Shown here piece after piece: positions 11,685 through 23,460 of a stretch of DNA of 64,000 nt. Every line of letters begins with the position of its first letter. Position 1 is the first letter of the stretch. The position numbers and the translations under genes are program-made. Origin of the DNA: Bigelowiella natans CCMP2755 (taxonomy: Eukaryota > Cercozoa > Chlorarachniophyceae); NCBI GenBank assembly GCA_000320545.1, contig ADNK01001434.1, positions 62,001 through 126,000 on the forward strand, written 5' to 3'. The notes below the pieces were generated by a model. That model saw only the letters and a list, made by a program, of their open reading frames with translations. It made no database searches and was not told where the DNA came from.

Positions 11685-13326
11685 ATAGTAGCACGCGATG
11701 GTTTTCATTCCTCGTTGTTGATTGCTTTACTTTGCTCGCAGCCGTAACTGACCAACCAAATACTGAGCGTAGTTTTGCGAATGATTGAGGAGTGCTGCTG
11801 CTGCTGCTGCTGGCTGTATGCTTCTTCGTTGATATTCATATTCCTCACTGCTGCCAGGTGGCGTACACGTTCCACGAGCTAGGGCGCCTAGAGCGAGCGC
11901 GCGGGGATCTCTTGTCCGCTGAGGGCTACTTCCGTGAGCAGGATGCGATCTTATCGCTCCTCATACGACAAGGGGACGATACTGCGGCCGCTGCAGAAGC
12001 GGCAGCAGCGGCAGCAGTGATATCAGAACGTGGGGACACCAAACAGCCTTGGTGCAACGACGTAACCAAACGTGCGAAGATCGGGAACGTTGCGGTGTCG
12101 TGCCTTTATGCCCTCAGGGGCGTGTATAAGGAGATGGGTTCCGAGCGCGATGACGACCTGAAAAGAATCACTACGCGCCTCACGGAGCTCCGACGGGAGG
12201 TCAAGCGCGACACGCAGCACCTGCAGCGACAGCGCCAAAAACGACGGGCGCGACAGCAGAAGGCGAGGACGATGGAGGGCAACCAAGATAGAAAAAATGA
12301 TAATGAAGAGGAGGAAGAAGGTGATGATGATAGTCAGAATGGTGAGGATTGGAGTGGTGGTGAGGAGGGAGGCGGGTTCTACGAGGAGGAGGATGCCGAC
12401 GCCGGAGATATGCAGGTCTGTCATATGTAATGTGTGTGCGTGTGTGCATGTGTGTGCATGTGTGTGCGTGTGTGTGGGGCGTGAGAACAAAGTACACGTA
12501 CACATGAAGGCACACAATTAAGTCGTATGTCAATGCAAACTGGCATGAAAGATGATCTTATCGCCATCATCATCATCGTCGTCATCTTCACACCATCAAA
12601 TAGGTTGCAGCTGTCCCGGTATCCATCAGCATGGCGCTGGCCCTCCGAGAACGACTCCGTCAGATTCTCGTCCAACGCTCTGCAGCAGCAGCGGCATCAC
12701 ACACAGTTGTCACTATTCGCCCGAAAATGAACGCCAACAGCCAGGACGGCGACGATGAGATATTGACTCAGTTGTACCGCAAGATTAACCGCGAGTGTGC
12801 CGAATGCTGTGCTGCCGCAGAAGCCGATCTAAAGATACTAGCTACCAAAGCGATGATGTCGGAGGAGTCGTCGGGGGGTGCAAAGTTCAGGCGGAGAAGG
12901 AGGCGTAGAGGAGCAGCGAGGAGGAAGATCTTGTCGTCACTGATTGAGAATCTCAAAACCATCTCCCAGATCACCCTAAAGCTCTCTTCGAGAGTAGGTG
13001 ATGGGGAAGGAGAAGGTGTGGGGGTGGCATTAGACGATAATGGAAAGAAAGCCAGCGACGGAGAGAACAAGGAGGGCAGCGGCGTTCCCTTAGGTATCAA
13101 TGTGGAGGCAAGTCCTGCTGCTGGTGACCATGCAAATACTACTGGTATGAGCACCAACGCCCATGATGTTAGTAAGCAGCAGAATAAGAACAAGAGCAAG
13201 AGGAACAAGAACAAGAACCAACGCAGCAGCGGCACCAGGGCGGTGTTGTTTACGGCGTGCGACTCCATTAGATCTCTTGCCAGAAAGCTCGGTGTCGTTG
13301 TGAACGACAAGGTGGCGGCAAGCTAA
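4806..13326 (+). CDS. Gamma-glutamylcyclotransferase-like domain fused to an NLR-like STAND (NB-ARC) ATPase with TPR repeats
   Basis: Exons: 4806-4967, 5121-5182, 5293-5856, 6060-6438, one ending 6759 (start ambiguous, 6655-6709), 6939-7031, 7285-7326, 7511-8009, 8218-8382, 8569-10429, 10680-10767, 10895-11536, 11858-12415, 12604-13326; about 1,980 aa, every junction in phase. Residues 11-262 are GGCT/AIG2-like: FGYGSI, WSFRSSTGFTALGL, NGVIFPV and FDKREAGYYR, whose Glu (about residue 103) is the expected general base. The STAND module follows: WGVPRRN, P-loop GLGGVGKTQLAIEYAHRHY (about 320-340), VWVQAETREALVNDL, Walker B LLIFDNAE, a VTSR sensor, GLPLALA, then winged-helix SMHRLLQEVI. TPR/kinesin-light-chain-like repeats follow (TLHELGVLSL, TLTQLGKIAL, VAYTFHELGRL). 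By family logic the TPRs sense a ligand and the STAND part oligomerises; the GGCT role in glutathione/gamma-glutamyl turnover or as a non-enzymatic fold is unknown. Acidic, Ser and Lys runs interrupt the domains. Exon 8569-10429 may hide an in-frame intron. Confidence 0.88.
8532..8568 (+). promoter_or_regulatory. Poly-C polypyrimidine tract and 3' splice site
   Basis: An uninterrupted C-run (8532-8556) leads into TCCACACACCAG, the acceptor of the long exon of the GGCT/STAND gene. The join is fixed by phase (G|AT gives Asp) and by family similarity on both sides. A shorter C-run at 8190-8204 plays the same part for the preceding exon (acceptor 8217). Confidence 0.7.
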
Positions 13327-14397
13327 CTAGCTGCGTGCGCGTTACAAGTGGCCGATGACAATGCATACGACTAGACCCGATCGTCACGCTCAAAACAATA
13401 AATAATGATTGATACATCACATATGTAATGCATGCTAGCGTAGCATGCTAGCATGCCTAGCTAGGTTGTGCATGCTAGCATGTACTGCATTTCACATTTA
13501 GTCACTGCAGCAAAGCAAGACGGTCAGTGCAGTTAGCTAGATCGGATGATTTCCGACGCTGTGTTAGCAGCAGTTGCACCTGAATACTAGCTAGCTAGGA
13601 ATGGCGCTTGGTAGCCCTCACTAGCTGCAGTCATGAGCCAATGGAGCCGCGTATGGCCGTAGCTGTGATTCATGGCGTGCAAGCGCGCATACTAGCATGG
13701 ATGTTTTTTATATTCAGAATTATTGTTGCGAAGGACTCATCTAGTCATTATCATGCACGTGGAGTCAACTATGGTCCTAGTCGTTATTGATGCACGTCTA
13801 GCTAGCATAGCGTACGCCGTTTAATCATACGTAGCCAGGCAGTCTGCCATGCTGCTACTATGTATGACATCAGATCCGAACATAGCTAGATAGCAACGTG
13901 GCGTAAATACCGATTATTGCACGCAACACAGATTTACATCACCTTCACCGTAGTGATATATCGAAAGTTGTGATAGATGTAATTAGAACAATTAGTGCAC
14001 ATTCTACTTTTCACTTGTTGCAACCCTAAGATTTGTTTACTGTTATATCGATAAGAATCCTGTGGTCGGTGATCCTTGTCGCAATAACAATAGCGGCTGC
14101 TACGGCAGCAGGAGGGGGAGAGCAAGGATTCCGAGGTAATAAATATGACGACAAGGGATATCTCACAATTATGAGTATTACTTCTACACTGGTTTCTTTC
14201 TTCTAAGGTAAAGCTGCTCATACGGGCACTGCTGCAAAACGGTTGATTTATCGACGATGGAGCTCGTATGCATGATGGATGGACCCCTCCACTATTCACA
14301 TCCCCCTCGCCCCTCACCGTTATGCATTCACTTCAGAAATAGGAGTTAGTTGCAGCTGGGGCGTCTAGGGCGTGGTTGTAGCGACAGCGTCGTCAAA
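13327..14397. repeat. Convergent intergenic spacer with nested CATG/CTAG palindromes
   Basis: This lies between the 3' ends of the GGCT/STAND gene (+) and the B56 gene (-). It holds a dense cluster of GCATGC, GCTAGC and CTAGCTAG palindromes (best at 13430-13465, again 13470-13480 and 13590-13630). No coding signal is seen. Confidence 0.6.
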
Positions 14398-17236
14398 TCA
14401 AACGCTATCTAATATACGGTCCCAGGCCTCCTTCCTGTGCTTCTTCTTCGCTTCGTTTTTCGTAACATCGGCGTCGAAGATCTTCAAGCACTACGTATAA
14501 CAATAATGCCCAAATATCACAACACACACCACCGCCGCCACCACCAACAACAACACATACTACTACTACTACTACTACAACAACAACAACAATGGGCTGA
14601 CGTATGCGCCACAGTGCTACTACCTGTTCTACTAGGTGGGAGTCTATATCGACAAATATCTTGAGAACGTTTAGCGTTAATGTGCTCACGGTCTGGTTCC
14701 AGTGGTTCTGAGAGTTTATGTGCAAAGCTGCACATCGAACAACCAACAACACCCAACAAAGAATTAGAAGAAGAAGAAGAAGAAGAAGAAGAAGAAGAAG
14801 AAGAAGCAACCCATAACAACTCAGCACCAACCAACGATAGGAAAGAGAAGGATGGGGAGAGAGGAGCAAGAGGAGGAGGAGGAGGAGGAGTGGAAATCTC
14901 ACCCACGCCACGTAGCTATGATTAATATCTACTTGTTTTGGATATCCCCCCCCCCCTCTCTGGGGCTGACAAAACCTGGGTAGATGATAGGCAGGATCTC
15001 CTTCCGGTAGTCGGCAATCAAGCTGGATATGTACTCGTTGTGCCAGAAGAAAAGCGCACGTTCTGCGATCTAGTAGTAGGGAAAATTGTATTCAATAAAC
15101 AAGTAGAAATCTTTATATACATTGATAATTTTACATATGTATATATATATATATATATATATATGCATCTAATTTATTCCTGAGCGGTAGCCATCACACT
15201 TCCCCCCCCTCATCATAATCATCATCACCACCACTTGCCTCAACCTTATCAGCAGGCAAGAAAGAAATACTGATAACAATCATAAGCACAGGTAGGTAGT
15301 AGACAATAACAATAATACCTGGAAGTGAGGGCTCCCAATTGCCTTTCCGATACGCTTAAAGAGCGGTTTGAAGATCATCTCGAATTCCTCCGGCTGCGTG
15401 AGTTCCAAGACCTCCTCCAGCTCGTTGAGGAAGAGCAGCTCCTTACTACTATTTAGCACCGGCCAGAACTTGAGGAGTCCTAGGATGGCCTCGGTGGCGA
15501 GGGTGTGGTCCTTATCGACGAACTGTGTCACGCAGTACGACAGCTGCCTGTGGAAGACGTGCAGAGGCTTCACCTTGTGCATCGGGATCAGCGCGGTCTT
15601 GAAGAACTGCTTGTGCTCAGCTTTCAGAGGGAGCGCGAAACCGTTGATTATGCTCCCTTGGAAATGAGGAGGAGGAGGAGGAGGAGGAGGAGGGGGAAGG
15701 GAGAGAGACAGAGAAACAGGGGGTGTTAAAAGTCGAAATTAGAGCAGGACTTCCAAGGTGTTATATCGAAATATCTATAACATATATTATTCTTGCTCTT
15801 CCCTCTCTATTAAGTGTTGATTATGTGAGGTTGTGGAAATGAGTGTGCTGGCGGGAAAGTGGAGAAAGTTTAGTAGTAGTAGTAGTAGTAGTAGTAGCTG
15901 TAGTAGTAGCTGGTACGAAACAACACGAACCAAGAATCTCCAGCAATTCTGCGACACCGTTATGCCTCTCAGTCTCATAGATGAAGTTGTAGAACGTCGT
16001 GTTGATTGATTTCCGGATATGAGCTGTAACAATTTTATTTACACCAACCCACGTAGTAGAGAGAAATCAAAATGTCATAGGATTCATTCAGAAATAAGGA
16101 GGAGTAGGAGGGGAGGAGGAAGAGAAGGGGGAGGAGGGATTGGAAGGAAGGGGGGAACGAGCGATCCTTTTAGGCATATATATGAAGAAAAAGTCAACGA
16201 ACCTCGAAGCATCATGAACTTGGCGTACACTCTATGCAGAATAGTCTTGAGATAGTCGCGCTCGCGGGGGTCCTCCGAATCGAAGAGCTCCAGCAAGTTG
16301 TTGACGAAATCGATCGTTATAAACTTCCTCATAAGCCGAACTTCCAAATCCCCCGACACGATGAACCGTAAGAAAAACTCGTAGACGATCTGAAGATGAG
16401 GCCATGCAACCTCAAAGACGGGCTCTTCCTCCTCCGGGTCAATCATATTCTGGTGGACCTGAGCAGTGCGTGCGCGCATGCGGGTTAGCAACAAAAAAAG
16501 GAAAAATATTACGGTTTTGTCGGTGCAACCTTGTATCGAATCGGTTAGTAGTACCATTCATGGGACAACACTCATGACACAATATTCGCAAGTCACTCGT
16601 ATCTTCCCGAAGTAATACCACTACTTTATGATTGTCAAAGTGAGGAAGAAGACCGACCTTTGGTGGGAGATTTCTAAACAGGTTGATGCGCACCATCTTC
16701 ATAATTTCCACGACGACGTGTTCCGAGAACACTGCCTTGGACTTTCCAACGAAATCAACAAGTTCTAGCAACAATTGTCTTTTCACCTCTATCCCTCTGG
16801 AATCTATTTGGGACTGTTGCTCTCCGTCTTTTGACCAATCAAACATTACGCAGCACAATCGGAGTTTTTCGATGAAGAGCCGAACGCGTCCGTTTTGCGG
16901 CGTCTCTTGAAATGTTGGGCTTGGTTTAAGGAGATCTTTAATTGTCATGGGGGCCTTATCAATATTTTAATATTCACATCAGGATCCACGACGAGGGCGG
17001 AGGAAGGAACAACAGCTTAGTATTCACAACTCACCACATTTTCTGCGCGCGTACTATTCTTTGTCGGGCTCTTTGCGTCGTTCATATTTCTGCTTTTGGG
17101 TTGGGCACTCTCTTTCTTTGAGGCATGCTGTCCCTGCAAATAGGAAAAAGTGAAATACTACCGTATCAACGAAACGGAAATCTCATTCTCTTACCTTTTT
17201 CTTGAACTTAAAAATCTGCTTTACTGCTGCTTTCAT
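14398..17236 (-). CDS. PP2A regulatory subunit B56 (B' family)
   Basis: Nine exons (17236-17195, 17133-17035, 16954-16658, 16458-16203, 16023-15931, 15656-15319, 15069-14976, 14727-14624, 14490-14398) join in phase to 471 aa, a normal B56 length. The family core is unmistakable: [119 protein letters not shown] and HWNQTV. B56 is a curved HEAT-repeat protein that binds the PP2A A/C core and recruits substrates with LxxIxE motifs. The N-terminus ([16 protein letters not shown]) is short and basic, as in plant B' proteins, and the C-terminus is short. Introns are 78-314 bp; one carries a (TA)n run (15136-15165). The start is fixed by a GTAAGA donor after the first 14 codons. Confidence 0.96.
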
Positions 17237-18960
17237 TTAACTGCAATTCGAACCCAAATGGGATACACGAATAACTTAAACAACCGCTTCCGTATATCAC
17301 AGCGCCACAGCTCCAGTTTTGAGTACCGGGGGGGGGCTTACAGTTTTCCTGCGAGGATAAATTGAGCAGGCTCCTGAGGAATCGGAGAAAAGGAACATAG
17401 GGGCAAGTTAGCCAAGAATGAAGGGACATTATGAAAGGTTGAAGTAACTTCGCTACTGGAATTCTGCTATCCAAATCAGAATTCAACAACTGGTTCAAAC
17501 ATTAGAGCTCTGCCATCTACACTCGTTGATGAACATGATACTTGAGTATTCTGCGGGAAAACTTGCGAATAGGTGAAAAATAATGCAGCAAGCAACTCCC
17601 CAGCCCACTGCACTTCAAAAATGAATCATGCGGAAGACGTTCATGTGTACAAGGTTTGGGATTGGACAATATCCACGGACGTTGCAAACGACGGAGCCTT
17701 ATGGGGGGTTCACAGATGCGTTTAATCGTCCAAAGGTAATTATAAGATACAAATTCTGACGATCGTAGAACAATTTTCAAGAAATGAAGATAGAAATGCA
17801 CGAATATTGCACAGATATTCCTCAATACTCCTTTAAATGGATGTCCAATTTTGCGTGTTGCAGCAGATTCAGAAATCTCTCGTTTTAACTTAAAGAATTG
17901 GAGAGTTTGGATTGCTTTTTTGCAATAAGACAAACGATTATCGGGCTATTTTCCACATCAAAAAAATGGCTTGGCCAACAGGAGAATCACCCCTAATGTA
18001 CAACCCAAATTTCCAAGACGACTCAGTAGAAAATTCTCATGTTTAACAATATTGCCAAATCCTAAAATGTTGGCTTCTTGGGATGGCGATACGACTGGGA
18101 CAGTCCGAGACACATATTATTATTGCCGGTAGATCTATTCGGAAGTCCACTAGATTTGCCGACAGTTTATCTGGAAAAAAGCTCTAATTATTTTTTGTAC
18201 TGAAATCCTGGAAATCCATTTGGAAATCATCAATCGCTGGTCCATGAACTACAGGGTAGATCTAGCGAAATTACTTGGACTGCGACATCACAGGGGATCT
18301 CCAGAACTTATCTCACGTCTCGGACCGAGCTCTCGAATGGACGGCCGTTGGGGCCTCATGCACGATCATAAAGCTGCCATCTTAAAATCGCCAAATTCTA
18401 AATCGCGACGTAATTATCAGGAAAAACATATACTAGTGATGTCGTAATTAAGAATAGGATTGTCCAGTGCCATTCTGAACAAATAGCTCGGCTTTCGAAC
18501 TATCTGAATCCACGTCGCTGGGAATGGCGTGTGCGACCCCCTCTACGTAGATCGACCTTGAATCGCAATTGCCTCTGGAGGGTGGAAAATTGACCATGAA
18601 TTCGCGTCCTCAGAACATTATTGTTCATGTATTCCTGGTTTTCTTCATTGTTTGCTTGGTGAGTTTGTCGTCCTCGTTCTTACATTCACATTAATGGAAA
18701 GAGCAGCGTTGACCGCTCTTTGGGGAATCTTATCTCCCTCATCTATTCCGTCACCCTTAATGCCATGGATTTCAACGAAAAATACACTTCCTGTATGTAT
18801 TATCGTCTTATTTCAACCACAAACGATCGCTGTTCGCCAGATGGTCACGATGGCGCCAAAAAGGAAAAGTCCCAACGCCATTCGCTCAGGTGGTCATCTC
18901 ACTGGAAAAACTCCCCTCCCATTAATTGAGTATCACCAAAAGCATTTCACGCATTGAAAT
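17237..18960. other. Divergent intergenic region
   Basis: This lies between the B56 (-) and septin-like (+) start codons. It is more A+T-rich than its flanks and has no long microsatellite. I see no coding similarity; short ORFs at 17517-17933 (-) and 18220-18447 (+) look random. It presumably holds both promoters. Confidence 0.5.
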
Positions 18961-20373
18961 ATGGATAATTTAGGGATCTGGGAAACTCCTGTGTTCACGC
19001 CCATTCCTGGGAAGCTGAGATCAAGAGTAGACCGCTCTATGGGAGTCGACATTGGCACTCCGCAGAGAGGAGGCCGAGAGGCTGAGGAGACGATCACCAT
19101 CATGTACTACCCAACACAATTTTTCATCACTTCCCACAGCTGGCTGCAGCCATGTTTTTCTAGGAGCCCAACCCCCTTGCGCCGCACATGATCTACATTG
19201 GCTCATACGAAGCTCTTGTTTCACATATTTAAGGTGCGCTGGAGCCTGTGGCGCAGGAAAGTCAAACCTTCTCTCCGCAATCTTTGCCTCCCCATTCTCA
19301 AATTCCAAAAGACTTGGGCGCACACGCCAGGTATTATCTGTTTTATTTCTTACTGCTTTCTAGAATACATACCCACGCAGTGCTGCTGCTTCGTGTCTAC
19401 AGATTTCAGAATCGACGATGAGCTTCAGCGCAGATGGAAGGCCGATAAAGTTGAATCTAATTGACACGCCGGGGTTCGACTTCAAGACGGTGCGTTTGCG
19501 TGCGCAATCAGGATGATCGATCCACTACTGAACCCAAATGTTTTCACGCGTTCTTTCCGTTGTTCTCCGTTCTTTTTTCAGCATGGAGATGTTGTTTTCC
19601 ATCATATGAAAGAGAGAGTGGTTGATTACTCGTTATCTTTCCCCCCCCAGGGCACTCGCGAGGGCGCATTTGACATGGTCCAAGAATTCTTAGAAAGCCG
19701 ATTCAGACGTGCGTGGAACCTCGAGAGCAAGGGTCGCCGTCAACGGAAGTTTGGTGTAGGCGTCGACGCCATTCTCTACACGTTCAGGCCTAATCGAATA
19801 GATCCCGAGGACTTAGAATTCCTCCAGGTGTGATAGATAGCAAAACGATGACGACGACGACGACGACAAAAACAAGAACAACATTCAACTAATGACAAAG
19901 CAGGAGTACTGAGAAAAGGGAATTGCTTAAATATGACACAACGCTGACACATCATCACCATCATCATCGTCATCATCGTCATCATCATCATAGGTTCTCC
20001 AACGCTATGGTGCGATTGTACCCGTGGTGACGAAGGCAGATGCTCTGACCTCAGGAGACCTGGCTCTGTTCAAGCAACGCCTCGCTCACCAATTGCAGGT
20101 TGCTTATTTTCTTCTTGTTGATGGCAATCCGTCTGTCATCATCATCATCGTTGTTATATTGAAGATAGACCAATCCGTCTGTCATCATCACCATCGTTGT
20201 TATCAGAGCGCTGGAATCGAGACTTTCTGCCCCCCCCTCGCCACCGTTGCGCCTCAGTTCCAAGTGAACCCGCAGCAAAAGCAGCACCAGCAAGACTTCA
20301 GGGTAACTGGTTTACCATTTGATTTTCTTCACAAAAGCATTGCTGCTGCTGTTACGATAACTTCATGTGGGCG

Positions 20374-20404
<31 letters not shown>

Positions 20405-20873
20405 AACCATGTTAACCAATCAGCTTCCTGGCACCTCGGCTGTAAGCAATTCGCAGCTGTCTGTTCTCCGGTCCCTTCTGCTCAACGACCTGCAGAGGCT
20501 GCGACAAGTAAGGATGTGGATTATTGTGGGGAGGGAGGAGGGGTTGTCTTTTTTTGGGGCAGGAGCTGGGGGACAGGGAATGGTGCTTATTGTCGCGAAT
20601 TGCCGAATGTCAGCCATCATCATTTTATCCCTCCCCAACACTCCGCAGGTGGCATGGTGGCGATACGAGGAATTTGCCAGGAGGCGGCTTTGTAAACAGG
20701 TGGAGTGGACAAATGATGATGAATGATGATGATGATGGCGAAGAGATACAGGAAGGAAGATGGGGAGGGGAAGAAAGTCGATTGTGTTTGTAAAGAAAAA
20801 AATACTATAACCCCAATCCATCTTCTCCCTCCACTTTTCCTCTGGACGTTCGAACGCACATAAACATACACCC

Positions 20874-20917
<44 letters not shown>

Positions 20918-21498
20918 CTTTTTTCGGTGCTGTATCCGCGTGGAAAAATATTGAGATCCCGATGTGCAAAGCCCATCGATCGATGCTTTGCTACATTCCT
21001 TTTCTTTCCGAGTTTGCTCCTTCATACCCTGTCGAACGTCCGTCGTCCCTTTTCCCCTTCATTCACCAAAACATACTGGAATCATTATAATAACTAATGG
21101 TTCCGGCTTTCCAGTGGACGCAGTCGCCGCCATCGTCGTCGCCGCCGCTGCCGCATCATTCGCCACAACAGCCGTTTACTCCTCGCCGTAGTCCTCCTCC
21201 TCCTCTTCTTCCTCCTCCTCCTCTCCCCCCCCCCCCCCCCACCTGGTGCAGCCCGTAGTGGTAGTAGCGCTTTACGAAGTCGCGCGCCTCCCCACACGGC
21301 GGCGGCGGCGGCAGTAGCTGCGACTCGCACCACTGGGAACCGACATGCCTCCCCAGCATCCCCAGCGAGCAAGTTGAGTATGGTGGACAACGATGATGGT
21401 TATGATGGGGATGGCTACGGGAAGAAAGCAGCAGGCGAGCGGCGGCGACGGCAGCGGCGGCACAAAATTCAGAACGACGGCGACAAAGTCGGCCACGG

Positions 21499-21547
<49 letters not shown>

Positions 21548-21694
21548 TTGTCTCCCCCTTTCGTTTTACTCCTGTATGCCGTTTATCTGGAGATTAAGAT
21601 TATTTCCCTACTTCCGATCCTAAAACGCCGTAATGATGAGCTTTGGTGTGGTTTGTTGTCTTTTCTTCTGCTTCTTCCCTATCCTTCCTCCTCC

Positions 21695-21733
<39 letters not shown>

Positions 21734-22340
21734 GTGTGGAATTTAGTACGCCGCTGCTGATCGCACACGTCGCGTGTTAGTAAACTGCCTGCGCGTTGGA
21801 TTGGCTGGGTTCCTCGCCTATCGATATAAGATCCGTCAGGACCACAACAGCGGAAACATGACAGCCGTCAACCTCTCCCCCACGAGTTTCTTCGACACTC
21901 TTAAGAAGCTGTACTCTCCAGGCAGTCTCTCCTCATCATCATCTTCCCTTTCCCCATCCGCTACAACGAGCATTGGAACCGCAGTCTCTGCTGCGGCACC
22001 GATCTCTGCTGGCTCATCGCCCCCCCCTGCCGCTACGGCGAACACCCCACCCCCAGCATCATCATCACCATCAACAACATCAACACAGTCGGTGGGAGCG
22101 ACGGTTGCCTCTACGGCTGCAGCGAGAAGGGGCAAAGATGTCATCGGCAGCAGCAGCACGGACAAGAACAGCATGACCGACAAAAGCGGCGAAGGTGATG
22201 ACGACGCGGAAGGATTCTTCAGGAAGCGACCCTGGCTCCTTGTCTTCCCCGCCGCTTTCGGCGCGTTCGCTGCCCCAAAGGTCATTAACGATCTAAGGTG
22301 GGTTGGAAGAAGCATGTTCGATGATCTACCCCCATCCTAA
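18961..22340 (+). CDS. Septin-like GTPase with hydrophobic C-terminal extension
   Basis: Exons 18961-19103, 19234-19330, 19403-19489, 19651-19827, 19994-20098, 20207-20302, 20424-20507, 20649-20699, 21115-21187, 21252-21487, 21747-22340 give about 580 aa in one frame. An in-frame stop precedes the ATG. G1 is GACGAGKS, G3 is DTPGFDF, and G4 lies in PVVTKADALT, with FRPNRIDPEDLEFLQ before it, as in septins. The first eight exons, through WWRYEEF, cover the GTPase part. Septins are GTP-binding proteins that assemble filaments at membranes. The tail is Pro/Ser-rich, then has hydrophobic segments VLVNCLRVGLAGFLAY and WLLVFPAAFGAFAAP, suggesting membrane anchoring rather than the usual coiled coil. 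The two exons at 21115-21487 are least certain (one 64-bp intron, one weak donor); the last exon could be a separate gene. C-runs precede acceptors at 19650 and 21251. Confidence 0.8.
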
Positions 22341-23258
22341 GGTACACATGCAGAGAGAGAGGGAGAGAGAGAGGGGGGGGGGAGAGCAAGATGGACGGAC
22401 TTGCGATATGAATCTCGCACTATGCGGAGTAAGCGAAAAAGTGCGACCGCATTCGGATATATCATTGTACTATTAAAGGCGTGAAACATAGCATGTTCTC
22501 TAATAATTGAACATGCGGAAGAAGAGTGGCCGATATATCATGTGTGAATCAGCGCACTATATTAGCGCAAGTTACTATTGTTACATGTGCATGAATGGCA
22601 GCGTCTGGCTGTGCGTATGTGGTTAAAGCAACTTGCACATAGTGGCTAGCTAGCGATAGCGATACATCTAATAAATGTACCAGAGCCACGTCAAGCGTTG
22701 CGCATGTCTCAGCTTGTGCTCCAATCTGCGAAAGAGCGAGAATGTCAGTTTGTACACATCTCATCACACTTTATTGCCATCATTAGCATGGCGTGCAACA
22801 ATTTATCTAGGATAAATATTTGTCTAGGATAAATAAACAAATAAACCATGCGCGCTGTTTTTTAATTTTGCCCTCGCTCAGCGCATATCTAGTTATCATA
22901 TTATTGCTGTTTTTTAGCTTAGCGCCGCCTATCTAGCTATGCTGCATCATTGCATCATCTGGATTTCTGTCGTATATGGTATGCTCACAATAAAGCTATG
23001 ATATCTAGATATCTAGATATGCGCGGATATATACGGAAGAGCTAGATAGCTAGATAGTATTCTGGCATTCTGGCACGCTTGCAAACAAGCATCGTTTTAC
23101 TACGGCATTAAAGCGCTGGGATCTGCGATGTCTTCCTTATTCATCCTCATCATGATTGATTATACTATCAAAAAACTATCATTGCGTATCTGGCAAACAG
23201 CTACTTATCTCCAAGAAGATGGTTCTTAAAACATCCTCAGTCTTATTTGTGCTGAATC
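22341..23258. other. Convergent intergenic spacer
   Basis: This lies between the septin-like (+) and transporter (-) 3' ends. No gene is seen. It has short palindromic patches of CTAGCTAG (around 22640) and repeated ATATCTAG units (about 22998-23020). Confidence 0.5.
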
Positions 23259-23413
23259 TTACTCACCAACCAGCCCGTCATCGCTCGCATCGTGCGGATC
23301 GTCATTCGCCGGAATCTTCGAGCCCGTCACCATGGCCGCTGACGCCTCGTTTTCCCCTTCACCGCTCCTTGATGTCAATGCCACCGGCATGTCTGGAGTG
23401 CGAGGGAACACAC

Positions 23414-23460
<47 letters not shown>

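Noticed and set aside
12023-12517. 164-aa minus-strand ORF
   Set aside because: It is a shadow of the TPR exon 11858-12415 plus a (CA)n intron.
14405-14911. 168-aa minus-strand ORF with poly-Leu/Val
   Set aside because: Only 14727-14624 within it (in this frame) is a B56 exon; the rest is trinucleotide-repeat intron.
20876-21191. Overlapping ORFs between septin exons (poly-Cys/Val)
   Set aside because: They are (TG)n microsatellite translation; only 21115-21187 is kept as a possible exon.
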